NCBI GenBank assembly: GCA_937139405.1
Contig: CAKZPV010000032.1
Coordinates: 124,001-188,000 of the forward strand
Direction: 5' to 3'
Length of the DNA stretch: 64,000 nt
Source of the DNA: an uncultured Nitrospirota bacterium
Lineage (GTDB): Bacteria; Nitrospirota; Nitrospiria; Nitrospirales; UBA8639
Shown here one piece after another: positions 34,124 through 44,708 of this stretch. The translations under genes and the position numbers were made by a program. Below the pieces are notes generated by a model. The model ran no database searches. It was not told the origin of the DNA and worked only from the letters and a program-made list of their open reading frames with translations. Numbering within the stretch: position 1 is the stretch's first letter; every line of letters begins with the position of its first letter.

Positions 34124-35374
34124 TTATTTTATTTCAGCCAGCATGGCCTTAACGTGAGAGTCTTTTAGCTTGTTTAACGCAACTACTTCAATTTGGCGAA
34201 TACGTTCGCGCGTCACCGACATTGATCGCCCAACTTGCTCGAGCGTCCACGGCTCGTCCCCTCCAATCCCAAATCTCAATCGAACAACTTGTTCTTCACG
34301 TGGATTGAGTACTTGAAATATTTTCCCCAGCCATTGGGCGTCGGATTTACGTGATATTTCCTCATCTGGAGCAGAACACTCGAGATCAGGGAGCAACTCC
34401 CCTAACTCCGTTTCGCCGTCAACGGACGGAGCATCCAAGGATATGGGTTCTTGAAAAGCTTCTAATGTTTCTTTGACTCGCTCACTACTCATACCCAACA
34501 CTTGTCCAATTTCTTCAAACGTGGGTTCTCGATCATATTGTTGCGAAAGCCGCTGCGCAGTTTTGGCAATTTTCGTCGAGGCTTCATTCGTATGAACCGG
34601 CACCCGAATGGTCCGACTTTGATCCGCAATGGCTCGTGTAATTCCCTGACGAATCCACCACGTGGCATAGGTGCTAAACTTAAACCCACGTGTATGATCA
34701 AATCGTTCAGCGCCTTTCATTAACCCTATATTACCTTCTTGAACCAGGTCCAAAAAATTCAACCCGCGCCCAAGATATCGCTTGGCCACATTCACGACAA
34801 GACGAAGATTTCTTTGAACTAATACGTCCTTTGGCTCTTCAATCTCTAAGCGAGCTTTCTGAATCGAATGATATAACTCTGCAGCTTGTTGACTCATTTT
34901 TCTCCAAGCTTTCCCTTTCGAAGAAGCCACGGATTCTAACGTCTTCACATATTCTAAGCTTTCTTCAATGACCGGAGATGAATAGCCTTTTAAGTCAATT
35001 AATTTTTGTAAGTGCTCATGAATACGCTCCACATCCTGATTTTTTTGTAGCTTCTCAGACAAAACTAGTGCCTGTTTGAGTAATACTCGAAGTTGAGTGG
35101 TGCCCTCATAAAGCCGTATCCCCAATGTACGTTCTTCATCGATCTGCAATAATGGGCGAGAACGAAATCCACGAAAATACATGGATTCTAAATTTACCGA
35201 AGCCGGTTCAAGCGATTGTTTATGCTGTTCATCTTTTTCCCAACTCCCTCGTCTTCGCTTTGAAGATGTTCGAGACAATAGCGCAGATCGCTTTACTACA
35301 CGCCGCTTCTGTAAATATGGCGCATGATCTTTCTCTGTTGGGGAAAGCAAGGGAACAGTCTGAAGTGTGGTCAT
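34124..35374 (-). CDS. Sigma-70 family factor (group 2, RpoS/RpoH-like)
   Basis: About 416 residues from ATG 35374, which has a strong GGGGG upstream; the open frame reaches 35443. Regions 2.1-2.4 ([57 protein letters not shown]) and 4.2 ([20 protein letters not shown]) are intact. The N-terminus differs from the primary factor and is rich in Arg/Lys; a 30-residue segment around MYFRGFRSRPLL replaces region 1.2. A second, alternative housekeeping-like sigma factor that may serve stress or stationary phase (inference). Confidence 0.9.
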   Translation of the reverse strand: MTTLQTVPLLSPTEKDHAPYLQKRRVVKRSALLSRTSSKRRRGSWEKDEQHKQSLEPASVNLESMYFRGFRSRPLLQIDEERTLGIRLYEGTTQLRVLLKQALVLSEKLQKNQDVERIHEHLQKLIDLKGYSSPVIEESLEYVKTLESVASSKGKAWRKMSQQAAELYHSIQKARLEIEEPKDVLVQRNLRLVVNVAKRYLGRGLNFLDLVQEGNIGLMKGAERFDHTRGFKFSTYATWWIRQGITRAIADQSRTIRVPVHTNEASTKIAKTAQRLSQQYDREPTFEEIGQVLGMSSERVKETLEAFQEPISLDAPSVDGETELGELLPDLECSAPDEEISRKSDAQWLGKIFQVLNPREEQVVRLRFGIGGDEPWTLEQVGRSMSVTRERIRQIEVVALNKLKDSHVKAMLAEIK

Positions 35375-35514
35375 AACAACCCCCTTTTCAATAGTGGCAT
35401 GTATGTCTTCACCAATACGATCATTCAGGTATACATGTACCACCCCGATATGAAAGGGAAATTAAGAGAACATTAAAACTTTTTAATGGAAATCAATGCA
35501 GAACAGAAAGAATC

Positions 35515-36930
35515 TTACGCTGTCGCTGAAGACAAAGGCAGGAAAACCGTAAAACACGAACCAACCTGAACGTGACTCTCAAGCTCAATGGTTCCATGAT
35601 GTACCTCAACAATCCACTTACAAATAGCCAAGCCCAACCCTGTCCCTTTGGCCGCATGGGCACGTGCTTCATCTGTCCGATAAAACCGATCAAATACTCG
35701 CATGTGACTCTCTGAACCAATACCAATACCATGATCTTGGACGACAATCTTTGCCTGCTTCCCAACAACAGCTAAAGCAAGCTCGACCTTTTGTCCTTTT
35801 TGAGAATATTTCACTGCGTTATCGACCAAATTCAATAAGAGTTCACGTAATCGCAGATCGTCTCCTTTTACAATGACAGGTTCTATGTTGGTCAAGACTG
35901 TCTCAATCTGACGCTCCTTTCCTAACACCGCTGCCTGTTGGTGAATTTCCCGAAAAAGATCATCTAATTGCACAGGAACCATTTTTAATTTAATTTCTCC
36001 AAGATCGGCACGCGACAAAAATAGTAATTCATCCACAATACGACTCATGCGATCGATTTCTTCCAAATTGCTTTCCAAGACAACACGATAATCTTCTGCT
36101 TCTCGCGGACGGCGCAATGCCAATTCAGTTTCGCCTTTTGTAATGGTAAGTGGCGTTCGTAATTCATGGGAGGCATCGGCACTAAATTGCCGAATTTGCT
36201 TAAATGAGACTTCCAAGCGCCCAATCATATCGTTAAACGTGGAAGCCAATTGTCCAATTTCATCGTTGGAATGTGGTGTCAGAATCCGTTGACTCCAATC
36301 ACCAGCCGTGATACGACGAGCAGCTTGCGTAATGGCATGTACCGGTCGCAACGCTCGCCCAGCCAAGAACCACCCTCCCAGCAATGACACAAGTAGCGCG
36401 ACAGGTGACGCAATATACAGTCCGACTAATAACCGACGGAGCATCAGGTCAATGGGGCGAAGAGACATTCCCACACGCAAAATATTAACGAGCTGCTCGC
36501 CTTGGCGAATCGGGACAGAGAGTAATCGAAGTGAAACACCTTTTTTGAATTGAATGGATTCGAACGTTGACTCCCCGTCAAGCGAAGCACGAAACGCCGT
36601 TTGACTTAGAGGAATTTCCCGACTTTGAATATTTGAAGACTGAATGGTTACTTGTCCTGCTGGACCAAAAATTTGGAAAAATTTATCTAATAAGGCTAAT
36701 TCAGGAAATTCTTGAGAGAGATCTTCAAAAATGAGAAATGGTCCAAATCGATGCTCACCCAATGTCGTAATCGCCACGGCGGCCGCTTCATCAAGAGATG
36801 CATCCACTTGTTCTCGAAGTGCTCGCGACATGACCAAATATAAGGCCACGGCAAAGAGTAGCAAAATAAGAGCTAAGGCTGACCCATACCATAAAGTGAG
36901 TCGAACTCGAATTGATGTCGTATCAGCCAT
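35515..36930 (-). CDS. Membrane sensor histidine kinase
   Basis: 471 residues: membrane segment near residues 12-34, periplasmic loop, second segment near 165-190 (LLVGLYIASPVALLVSLLGG), HAMP, HisKA with SADASHELRTPLTI (phospho-His) and an ATPase domain with DNAVKYSQKG, DHGIGIGSE and GTGLGLAICKW. CusS/BaeS type architecture. It overlaps the upstream regulator gene by eight bases, so the two are co-translated. The signal is unknown. Confidence 0.93.
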   Translation of the reverse strand: MADTTSIRVRLTLWYGSALALILLLFAVALYLVMSRALREQVDASLDEAAAVAITTLGEHRFGPFLIFEDLSQEFPELALLDKFFQIFGPAGQVTIQSSNIQSREIPLSQTAFRASLDGESTFESIQFKKGVSLRLLSVPIRQGEQLVNILRVGMSLRPIDLMLRRLLVGLYIASPVALLVSLLGGWFLAGRALRPVHAITQAARRITAGDWSQRILTPHSNDEIGQLASTFNDMIGRLEVSFKQIRQFSADASHELRTPLTITKGETELALRRPREAEDYRVVLESNLEEIDRMSRIVDELLFLSRADLGEIKLKMVPVQLDDLFREIHQQAAVLGKERQIETVLTNIEPVIVKGDDLRLRELLLNLVDNAVKYSQKGQKVELALAVVGKQAKIVVQDHGIGIGSESHMRVFDRFYRTDEARAHAAKGTGLGLAICKWIVEVHHGTIELESHVQVGSCFTVFLPLSSATA

Positions 36931-37597
36931 CAGATCTCATCATATACCCACTCCCGCGGATAGTTTGGATTAAGTTGCGCTCTCGACCCTTATCAATCTT
37001 ATTACGGAGATAGCTAATATAGACATCGATCACATTCGTAAACGTATCAAAATCTAAATCCCATACATGCTCAGCAATCATTGAACGTGTGAGCACCCGT
37101 CCAGCATTTCGCATTAAATATTCTAGAAGGGCATACTCCTTAGTTGTAAACTCCAACCGTTGTTCAGCCCGAGTAACCTCGCGCGTCACAGGATTAAGAA
37201 CCACATCATCGACTTGTAAGATTCCAGATGGCGCACCCCCAGAACGCCGAAGCAAAGCCCGAGCCCTTGCCAACAATTCTTCAATCGCAAACGGCTTGGT
37301 CAAATAATCATCCGCCCCGGCATCAAGACCCTTCACACGTTGATCGACCTCTGAACGGGCTGTCAAAATCATCACCGGAGTTTTCACGCCGGCAGCACGT
37401 GCCCGCTTCAATACCTCAACCCCAGGTAATCCTGGCAGCATTAAATCTAAAACTATCAAATCGTAATTGACCGTTTGCGCCCAATCTAATCCTCCAGCAC
37501 CATCGGGACAGACGTCGACGGCATAGCTTTCTTCCTCTAATGCACGTCGAATAAATGACGCAACTTTTGGTTCATCTTCTACAACTAAAATACGCAT
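36923..37597 (-). CDS. OmpR-family response regulator
   Basis: 224 residues. Receiver with the acidic pair (VVEDEP), phospho-Asp in DLIVLDLMLPG and KPFAIEELLAR; winged-helix C-terminus with FTTKEYALLEYLMRN and VIDVYISYLRNKID. Pairs with the kinase directly downstream. Targets are unknown. Confidence 0.95.
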   Translation of the reverse strand: MRILVVEDEPKVASFIRRALEEESYAVDVCPDGAGGLDWAQTVNYDLIVLDLMLPGLPGVEVLKRARAAGVKTPVMILTARSEVDQRVKGLDAGADDYLTKPFAIEELLARARALLRRSGGAPSGILQVDDVVLNPVTREVTRAEQRLEFTTKEYALLEYLMRNAGRVLTRSMIAEHVWDLDFDTFTNVIDVYISYLRNKIDKGRERNLIQTIRGSGYMMRSDG

Positions 37598-37720
37598 ATC
37601 AATAAAATGGTACCATCTTGCGATCAGAATGGAGAAGGGCCAACTTCATCATCAAGCAAGCAACTCAGATATTTCAAGAAGACAATACACTTGAAAGGCC
37701 CGAGAATTGATATATCATAA

Positions 37721-37756
37721 AAAAAAGCCTCGCCACAGAAATGACGAGGCTTTTTT
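37721..37756. terminator. Bidirectional-type terminator after rpoD
   Basis: A 12-bp stem AAAAAAGCCTCG / CGAGGCTTTTTT with a 12-base loop. On the minus strand it follows the rpoD stop by 25 bases and ends in a T-run. Confidence 0.88.
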
Positions 37757-37780
37757 AAAAATTTCTAGAATTACTCTAGA

Positions 37781-39601
37781 TTACAGGTGATCAACCAAAC
37801 TCCGAAGCTTATGGCTACAGCTTGGATGCCGGAGTTTTTTCAAGGCTTTTGCTTCAATCTGACGAATTCGTTCACGCGTCACATCAAAGTCTTGTCCAAT
37901 TTCTTCCAAAGTATGATCCGTACTATCGCCAATCCCAAATCTCTTTCGAATAACAGTCTCTTCTCGTGGAGTCAACACTCCTAACGCATTGGCAATTTGA
38001 CGTTGCAAGTCATAGCGATTCGCAGCATCCATCGGAGACACGGCATTTTTATCTTCAATCAAATCCCCTAATTGACTATCTTCCTTTTCGCCAATCGGTG
38101 TTTCTAATGAAATGGTTCCCTTAGAAATATCTAACATCATCCGCACTTTCTCAGGAGTCAATCCCATGCGTTCTGCAATTTCTTCCGGAGTCGGCTCGCG
38201 ACCTAATTGCTGAACCAATTGCCTAGCCGTACGGGCAAGCTTCGTATTCGCTTCAATCATATGAACAGGAATGCGAATAGTCCTCGCTTGATCCGCAATC
38301 GCACGAGTCACACCTTGACGAATCCACCACGTGGCATAGGTACTAAATTTGTACCCACGTTGATATTCAAACTTATCCACGGCACGCATCAACCCAATGT
38401 TGCCCTCTTGAATTAAATCAATAAATTGTAATCCTCGATTCGTATATTTCCGTGCAATACTGACAACCAAGCGCAAATTAGCTTCAATCAATTTTGCCTT
38501 GCCTCGCTTCACCTTATCTTCGGCAGTCGCTAAGATGACTAATGCTGACTTAAACTCTGCCAACGGCATCATGAGTACATCCGTCTCAACATGCATCATG
38601 CCTTCTTTGGCCAATTGAATCTCTTTCTTCAGTCGCTCAATTTCTTCAGGTGATAGTTGAGCCTTACGTCGGCTGCTTGTTTTTGCCACACTCTTTGATT
38701 TCTTCCCAATGACCTGAATCCCATCCTGCCCGGCAAATCCCAGTTTCTTCGTGTTCCTTGCAATTGTGAGGTCAGCTGATCGAATGTCTTGACCTAACTC
38801 TTTCACTCGCATCAACATCGCATCTTTCACACGTTGATGCAGATTTAATGAATCGATTTGATCAACATACTGCTCGGTAACGGTTTTCAGCCGTTTATCA
38901 ATGTGAGTTTGTTTGGCTTTAGCGGTTTCTCCCTCACGATTTTGGGTGTAGAGAGAAAGAAGATTCCGCCCAAGCTTGCGAACGGTACTTAGGCCTTCAA
39001 GCGTCCGAAGCCGAAGTTCTTCATCTTCCTGATCACTCGCCAATGGCTCTTCTTCAACGACATCATCTTCTAAAGTTTCTTGAGATAACACAATATCCCG
39101 CACCCGAATTTCTTCTAATTTCAACTGGTCATAAAGCGATTCAAGGTGTTGAATCGTAACCGGCATGCCATACACTGAACAGGCTAAATCTCGCTTCCCT
39201 TCTTCAATATGCTTGGCAAGTTCAATTTCCCCTTCACGGGTTAAGAGTGGGACGCGCCCCATTTCTTTTAAGTACAGCCGCACGGGATCATCAATACGTG
39301 TAGGCTCTCCTGGCGTTAAATCGATGTCCAAGGAGGAATCAGTTTCCTCATCCCCCTCCTCAGCATCCTCAACGCCTGCGCTTTTTTTCAGAGAAGCCAA
39401 CTGCAACACGGTGCGTTTGACAGGATCAATGATTTGGATGCTTGCCTCATGTAATGCACCCAAGATTGCATGTAATTGTTCAGACGTAATTTGATCGGCT
39501 GGAAGGACTTGCGTCAAATCCTTCAAGGTGACGTGTCCCTTAGGTCGACCAACCACAATCAACCGCTGAATCACCTCTACCAATGGTGTCGTTTTTCCCA
39601 T
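37781..39601 (-). CDS. rpoD: Primary sigma factor RpoD
   Basis: 606 residues, housekeeping type. Region 1.1-like N-terminus ([20 protein letters not shown]), acidic segment, region 1.2 ([20 protein letters not shown]), region 2 ([39 protein letters not shown]) and 4.2 ([20 protein letters not shown]). ATG 39601 has AAGGAG upstream. Compared with the second factor at 34124 it keeps region 1.1 and the long spacer. Confidence 0.97.
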   Translation of the reverse strand: MGKTTPLVEVIQRLIVVGRPKGHVTLKDLTQVLPADQITSEQLHAILGALHEASIQIIDPVKRTVLQLASLKKSAGVEDAEEGDEETDSSLDIDLTPGEPTRIDDPVRLYLKEMGRVPLLTREGEIELAKHIEEGKRDLACSVYGMPVTIQHLESLYDQLKLEEIRVRDIVLSQETLEDDVVEEEPLASDQEDEELRLRTLEGLSTVRKLGRNLLSLYTQNREGETAKAKQTHIDKRLKTVTEQYVDQIDSLNLHQRVKDAMLMRVKELGQDIRSADLTIARNTKKLGFAGQDGIQVIGKKSKSVAKTSSRRKAQLSPEEIERLKKEIQLAKEGMMHVETDVLMMPLAEFKSALVILATAEDKVKRGKAKLIEANLRLVVSIARKYTNRGLQFIDLIQEGNIGLMRAVDKFEYQRGYKFSTYATWWIRQGVTRAIADQARTIRIPVHMIEANTKLARTARQLVQQLGREPTPEEIAERMGLTPEKVRMMLDISKGTISLETPIGEKEDSQLGDLIEDKNAVSPMDAANRYDLQRQIANALGVLTPREETVIRKRFGIGDSTDHTLEEIGQDFDVTRERIRQIEAKALKKLRHPSCSHKLRSLVDHL

Positions 39602-40212
39602 TCGTGGCTCCTTAAAAAATTAATACCGGCTCTCAATCATATCACTTTTTTGAAGATCTCATGAGCAATAAAGTTGAATGAACTATTCAATACAATCAAA
39701 TTCTTTGAAGTAGATGACACGACTGTTGAGAAATTAAAAATGATACCTAAAAAGTTCAATGAAAACGCAACAAAAAATCACTTCACCATTCTAGAAACAG
39801 GCTACGTGATTCGCAGGAGAAGCGAAATCAGAAAATAGAACTATTGTTCAATAAAATTAAGAGAAAAGTGAGAAGGCGCAATTTGAAAACACTATACGAA
39901 AATTCTAGAAACAAAGTAAAGAGATTGGGCTTCACCTATTATGAAATTTTTAGTCAGGCACAACAACAGTATTTATACGTAATTCAGGACGAGACACTTA
40001 AAGAATCTCTCAATGAAAAGCCAGTTAACTATTTAATTTCATTAAATTTATTAGATAACAAGCCATTCCTATTGTTCCTTCTTCTGTCAGACCCTCTTAC
40101 CAGCAATTATTAAGAATGAGATCAAATAACCGAAAAGATGAGTAAAGCGAAAGATTTGGCGCACATTGTTTACAGACCTTGCTGAACAAGCAAATACGGG
40201 AAAGGCCAATGC
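39602..40212. other. AT-rich intergenic region
   Basis: An 89-codon plus frame (39844-40113, TTG start, no ribosome site) encodes a basic start and hydrophobic end without family features; I do not call it a gene. No terminator or tRNA recognised. Confidence 0.4.
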
Positions 40213-41892
40213 ATGATTAAGCTCCTTCTAGTAGAAGATGATCAAAAAGAAGCGTTGAGAATTAACACAATGCTGAAGGAAGGACTCCAAAATCAATTCA
40301 CACTGGAACAACGACCCGGAGTGAGTGAAGCTTTAGATCTTGTCCAACAACAATCCTTTCAAGGCATTATCTTGGATTTACATTTACCAGAAGGCCAAAG
40401 CTTCGAATCAATTCCCCAATTTATTCAATACTGCCCTGAGGCTCCTATTTTGGTACTGAGTGGTATCGAAGACGAAGAACAGGCCATTCTTTCTGTGAAA
40501 AGTGGGGCCCAAGACTATTTAATCAAAGGACAAATGAGTAGCTCAACATTGTGTCGCGCCATTCGCTATGCCATAGAACGTCATCGCGCAACTCAAAGGA
40601 TTACACAACTCGCCCATTACGATCATCTCACAGGATTAGCGAATCGCGGGCTTTTCTATGAACGCCTAAACTGTGCAGTTGCTCGCTGCAATCGCAACGA
40701 CATGGCTATGGCTCTGATGTTTTTAGATCTCGATCACTTTAAAGCCATTAATGACACACTCGGACATGAATGCGGTGATTCGTTACTGAAAACTGTTGCC
40801 ACCCGAATCAAAAAATGCATTAGGGAAATCGACACTGGGGTACGTTTAGGCGGAGATGAATTTGCGGTCTTACTCGAACAAATCGTGTCCGTGGAAGATG
40901 TTTCGGCCGTAGCCGAACGTATCCTTCAACTGTTAGCCCAACCTATTATCGTCAATCACCATCAACTTCAAATTACAGGAAGTCTTGGTGTCACCATTTA
41001 CCCGTGGGATAGCGCCAACCCCCAAGAACTCCTCTCTCATGCTGATGCTGCCATGTATCGTGCCAAGGCCCAAGGGGGAAACAATTATCAATTCTATACA
41101 GCCGGCATGAAAACAGCAGGACTGGACGGGTCGACATTGAAAGTAGAGCTGGGCCGTGCATTGGCAAAAAAAGAATTTCTACTCCATTATCAACCACAAA
41201 TGAATCTTCGTACTAAGCAAATTATTGGGATGGAAGCCCTGTTGAGATGGCATCACCCTTACCAAGGACTTATTGGCCCTAATCAATTTATCCCACAAGC
41301 TGAAGAAAATGGCATGATTATTCCCATTGGCGAATGGGTCTTGCGTGCAGCAAGTAAGCAAGCCAAGTATTGGGAGAGACAAGGGTTCGCCACCCCACAT
41401 GTCGCCGTAAATTTGTCAGCCCGACAAATTCATCAGGGAAATTTACCTGCCCTCATTCAAGATATTCTCAAACGCTCTCATCTAGATCCAGAAAATCTCA
41501 AGCTAGAGCTTACTGAAACCTTCCTCATTCACGAAACAGACGACACACTCCAAACCCTACGCGAGCTCAAAGCCATGGGCGTCCATCTCTACATTGATGA
41601 TTTTGGGGCTGGGTATGCTTCTCTACGCTATCTCAAATCCTTTCCAGTTGATGGGATCAAACTGGACCAAAGCCTTATTCACGAACTTCCCCACAACACC
41701 AATGATGCAGCCATTGTCGAAGCTGTCATTTCTCTAGGAAAAGCCTTAGGACTACAAGTCATCGCAGAAGGCGTGGAAACCCAAGAGCAAGTGGATTTCC
41801 TCGAACAGCATGGCTGCGATGCGATGCAAGGCTATTGGATAGCCCCCCCTCTCCCAGCCAATGAAAGCGTCCAACACATGGTACAAGCATAG
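40213..41892 (+). CDS. REC-GGDEF-EAL cyclic-di-GMP regulator
   Basis: 559 residues. Receiver (phospho-Asp D55 in GIILDLHLPE), then GGDEF with intact motif (residues 213-217) and an inhibitory RxxD site (204-207), then EAL with intact MEALLRWHHP (341-343), DDFGAGYASLRYL and AEGVETQEQVDF. Both synthase and phosphodiesterase motifs are present, so direction of net activity cannot be read from sequence. Controlled through the receiver by an unidentified kinase; the hybrid kinase downstream is a candidate (position only). Confidence 0.93.
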   Translation: MIKLLLVEDDQKEALRINTMLKEGLQNQFTLEQRPGVSEALDLVQQQSFQGIILDLHLPEGQSFESIPQFIQYCPEAPILVLSGIEDEEQAILSVKSGAQDYLIKGQMSSSTLCRAIRYAIERHRATQRITQLAHYDHLTGLANRGLFYERLNCAVARCNRNDMAMALMFLDLDHFKAINDTLGHECGDSLLKTVATRIKKCIREIDTGVRLGGDEFAVLLEQIVSVEDVSAVAERILQLLAQPIIVNHHQLQITGSLGVTIYPWDSANPQELLSHADAAMYRAKAQGGNNYQFYTAGMKTAGLDGSTLKVELGRALAKKEFLLHYQPQMNLRTKQIIGMEALLRWHHPYQGLIGPNQFIPQAEENGMIIPIGEWVLRAASKQAKYWERQGFATPHVAVNLSARQIHQGNLPALIQDILKRSHLDPENLKLELTETFLIHETDDTLQTLRELKAMGVHLYIDDFGAGYASLRYLKSFPVDGIKLDQSLIHELPHNTNDAAIVEAVISLGKALGLQVIAEGVETQEQVDFLEQHGCDAMQGYWIAPPLPANESVQHMVQA

Positions 41893-42264
41893 ATTTAAAA
41901 AATGAAATAAGAAAAGGAAAAATTATGCAATTCAATTTTGCCTGATATTTTCCACCTGTGACCTTCTCTTCTCTGTCTCTTGTTTCTATCTTGCTCCTCT
42001 GATTTTATTTTTCACTTTTTGCCTCTTTTACCTTGTTTTATTTAACAGAAATATCGCTTATTGAAACGCAGCCTCTCACAGGTTATGATTAAGACATTCA
42101 TCCTCTCCTGATTCCCTCTCACAAGTAATCATTGAGGGCTTTCTCGCATCGAAAATACCTAGGCAATGCATAGAGAACTGTTTCTAAGTTTTGGAATAAA
42201 AGCCTAGGGTCAGATGTAAAAAAAGATTTCTCTTCTTCACCCGTTTCATAAATCTGAGTTGACC
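41893..42264. other. Intergenic between signalling genes
   Basis: T-rich sequence without a gene. No terminator with a clear stem was found. Confidence 0.4.
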
Positions 42265-44196
42265 ATGCCAACTCAAACTTCAACACTTTCAACCAGCAAA
42301 TTCCGACTATTGATCGTTGATGACTGTCCAAGTGACCGATCCACCTATAGTCGGTGGCTTCAGCACACCATCTCTATTCCCCTCGACATCCAAGAAATGG
42401 AGACTGGAGCAGAAGCCCTGAAGGTCTTTGCCAGTACTCCGCCTCATTGCATTCTCCTCGGTGACCAGCTTTCTGATATGACCGGTTTAGATTTTCTTGA
42501 GAAAATCAGATACGCATACACATCAGAACATTCCATTTTTTTCCTCACCGAACAAGGCAAGGAAGAAGTTGCTGTTCAAGCCATCAAGCTAGGCGCTAAA
42601 AATTCCTTCATAAAAAATACCTTATCCGAAGAATTCCTGTGGCAGCATATCCAACAAGAAATTAACCAATTCGAAAATTCAAGACGTATTCAAGCCCTCG
42701 AACGCCAATCCACAACCATCTTGCAATCCTCAGCAGACGGCTTGGTGGTCATTGGCACAGATGGCCTCATCCGCTTTACCAACCCCGCTGCAGAACACCT
42801 TTTTCAGCAATCAGGAACAGAACTGTTAGGGTCACCATTCGGATACCCAATGGTCGAAGGGGAAACCAAGGAAATTAACATTCAACATCAAGAGTCACCA
42901 TCGACACCTGTGGAGATGAGAGTCGTACCAATCGAATGGGAAAACCAACCAGCTTATCTGACCTCATTGCGTGATCTTACCGAACGACGGAAAGCAGAAG
43001 CAGAACGACAGCGGCACGAAACAGAACGACAATATGCACAAAAACTTGAAAGTCTGGGAGTATTGGCAGGAGGCATTGCCCACGATTTTAACAATTTACT
43101 CATGTCCATTGTGGCTCGAGCAGGATTAGCGTTGCGCGCGCTCTCTCCTGACGCACCCGCTCGCGAACATTTGAACGTCATTGAAAAATCTGGCCTCCGT
43201 GGCGGGGAACTGGCTAACCAGATGTTGACCTTCGCAGGTCAAACACAATTAGACTTCCAGGCAATCAATCTTCAACAATTTCTTCAGGACATCAAATCAT
43301 TCCTTCGATCGACTGTATCCAAACGCATTACTCTCACATTCAACGTATCTGCCAATCTTCCCTTCATCCGAGGCGACCGCTCTCAACTCCGCCAATTGCT
43401 CATGAACATCGTCACGAATGCTGCAGAAGCCATTGGCAATCAAGATGGAACGATTCAGATATGCACCAGCACAATGGATACTTCCACACAGGATTTTCGG
43501 CCATACCATATTATTGGTGATCTTCCTTGGGGCCCATGCGTCTCGTTAGCAATTCAAGATACCGGAACCGGCATAAAACCACAGTTGATCCCAAAAATCT
43601 TTGACCCTTTTTTTTCTACAAAATTCCCTGGACGCGGTCTTGGGTTAGCAGCACTCTTAGGAATTGTCCGTGGACACGGAGCTGCCATTGCAGTACAAAG
43701 CCACATCGGACATGGAACAGAATTCTTACTTCTATTCCCAACCACAAAAAAACCCTTAACTCAGAGTTCTGCTTCCCTCACCTTACCAAAGGAATCCGGA
43801 AGTCGCTCCATACCTTCTCAAGTGCTTATTGTCGATGATGAAGAAGAGATCCGAACGACGTGTTCCCTTATTTTGCAAGAAATTGGATTCGAGGCCTTAG
43901 TTGCCCATGATGGAAAAGCAGGAGAACGTATTTTCGAACAACATCAAGACGAAATTGCTCTCGTATTTCTCGATCTCACGATGCCGGGTTTGGATGGAGG
44001 AACCTTAGCTAAAAAGATTCGCATGAGAAATTCAAATATTCCCATTCTTGTCTCTAGCGGATTTACTGAAGATGAAGCCATGAAGCATTTTTCGCAATCA
44101 AACATTGACGCCTTTATCCAAAAACCGTTCCAAGTCGATGTCCTTATTGCCAAAGTCCAGGAACTGACAGAAGCAAAAGTGAACAGTAAAAAATGA
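42265..44196 (+). CDS. Hybrid histidine kinase (REC-PAS-HK-REC)
   Basis: 643 residues from ATG 42265. Two receiver domains flank a PAS-like sensor (residues 150-240) and a kinase core (GGIAHDFNNLLMSIVARAG with the phospho-His; ATPase with TNAAEAIG and DTGTGI). The C-terminal receiver is normal (VFLDLTMPGLDG). The N-terminal one is altered: the phospho-Asp position reads G66 with D67 beside it (ILLGDQLSDM) and the following switch lysine is in IKNTLS instead of KP. So it may not be phosphorylated. Cytoplasmic; no membrane segments. Confidence 0.9.
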   Translation: MPTQTSTLSTSKFRLLIVDDCPSDRSTYSRWLQHTISIPLDIQEMETGAEALKVFASTPPHCILLGDQLSDMTGLDFLEKIRYAYTSEHSIFFLTEQGKEEVAVQAIKLGAKNSFIKNTLSEEFLWQHIQQEINQFENSRRIQALERQSTTILQSSADGLVVIGTDGLIRFTNPAAEHLFQQSGTELLGSPFGYPMVEGETKEINIQHQESPSTPVEMRVVPIEWENQPAYLTSLRDLTERRKAEAERQRHETERQYAQKLESLGVLAGGIAHDFNNLLMSIVARAGLALRALSPDAPAREHLNVIEKSGLRGGELANQMLTFAGQTQLDFQAINLQQFLQDIKSFLRSTVSKRITLTFNVSANLPFIRGDRSQLRQLLMNIVTNAAEAIGNQDGTIQICTSTMDTSTQDFRPYHIIGDLPWGPCVSLAIQDTGTGIKPQLIPKIFDPFFSTKFPGRGLGLAALLGIVRGHGAAIAVQSHIGHGTEFLLLFPTTKKPLTQSSASLTLPKESGSRSIPSQVLIVDDEEEIRTTCSLILQEIGFEALVAHDGKAGERIFEQHQDEIALVFLDLTMPGLDGGTLAKKIRMRNSNIPILVSSGFTEDEAMKHFSQSNIDAFIQKPFQVDVLIAKVQELTEAKVNSKK

Positions 44197-44240
44197 GATG
44201 CCAGAAAAATACATTCATCCTGCTTCCACCTTTTTACTCC

Positions 44241-44681
44241 TCACTTTCTCTCTTGATACCGATAGCCACCACTCATATGTCGTTCGAGAGTTGACGACAA
44301 CCCTAAATGATTGCGATACAGAGTAGAAGTCAGAATAGACCGATTTTCGGGGTCTAATTTTCCTGCTCGTTCAAAGTATTTCGTGGCTTCTTCATGGCGG
44401 TCTAATTGATGTAAAGCAAGTGCAGCATTAAAATGGGCTTCAACTAATAAAGGATTCACCTGTATAGCAGAGTCAAATAGCTCAAAAGCCGCTTGCCATT
44501 CGCCGACATGATACTGGTCGATTCCCTTCAAGTTAAGCGCCGCTGCTTCCGGGTTGGCCATTGGCAAAATGGCCAAAGGCACAGACTGGGGAAAACACCC
44601 ACAGATGCTCATCATACACACCATCATGAGTACCCCGAACCACTCGGATATTGTCCGTACTTGAAGTAAGCCGTTCATCAT
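44241..44681 (-). CDS. TPR lipoprotein
   Basis: 146 residues. Signal sequence with a probable lipobox (MSICGC), then two to three TPR units (ALNLKGIDQYHVGEWQAAFE, FNAALALHQLDRHEEATKYF). Such small TPR lipoproteins act as assembly or scaffold factors. It is 27 bases from the divergent oxidoreductase gene. Confidence 0.75.
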   Translation of the reverse strand: MMNGLLQVRTISEWFGVLMMVCMMSICGCFPQSVPLAILPMANPEAAALNLKGIDQYHVGEWQAAFELFDSAIQVNPLLVEAHFNAALALHQLDRHEEATKYFERAGKLDPENRSILTSTLYRNHLGLSSTLERHMSGGYRYQERK

Positions 44682-44708
44682 GCTCCCTTCATTTCAAGAG
44701 ATTGCCTT

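Noticed and set aside
39844-40113. 89-codon plus frame before the GGDEF-EAL gene
   Set aside because: TTG start, no ribosome site, no motif; left as intergenic.
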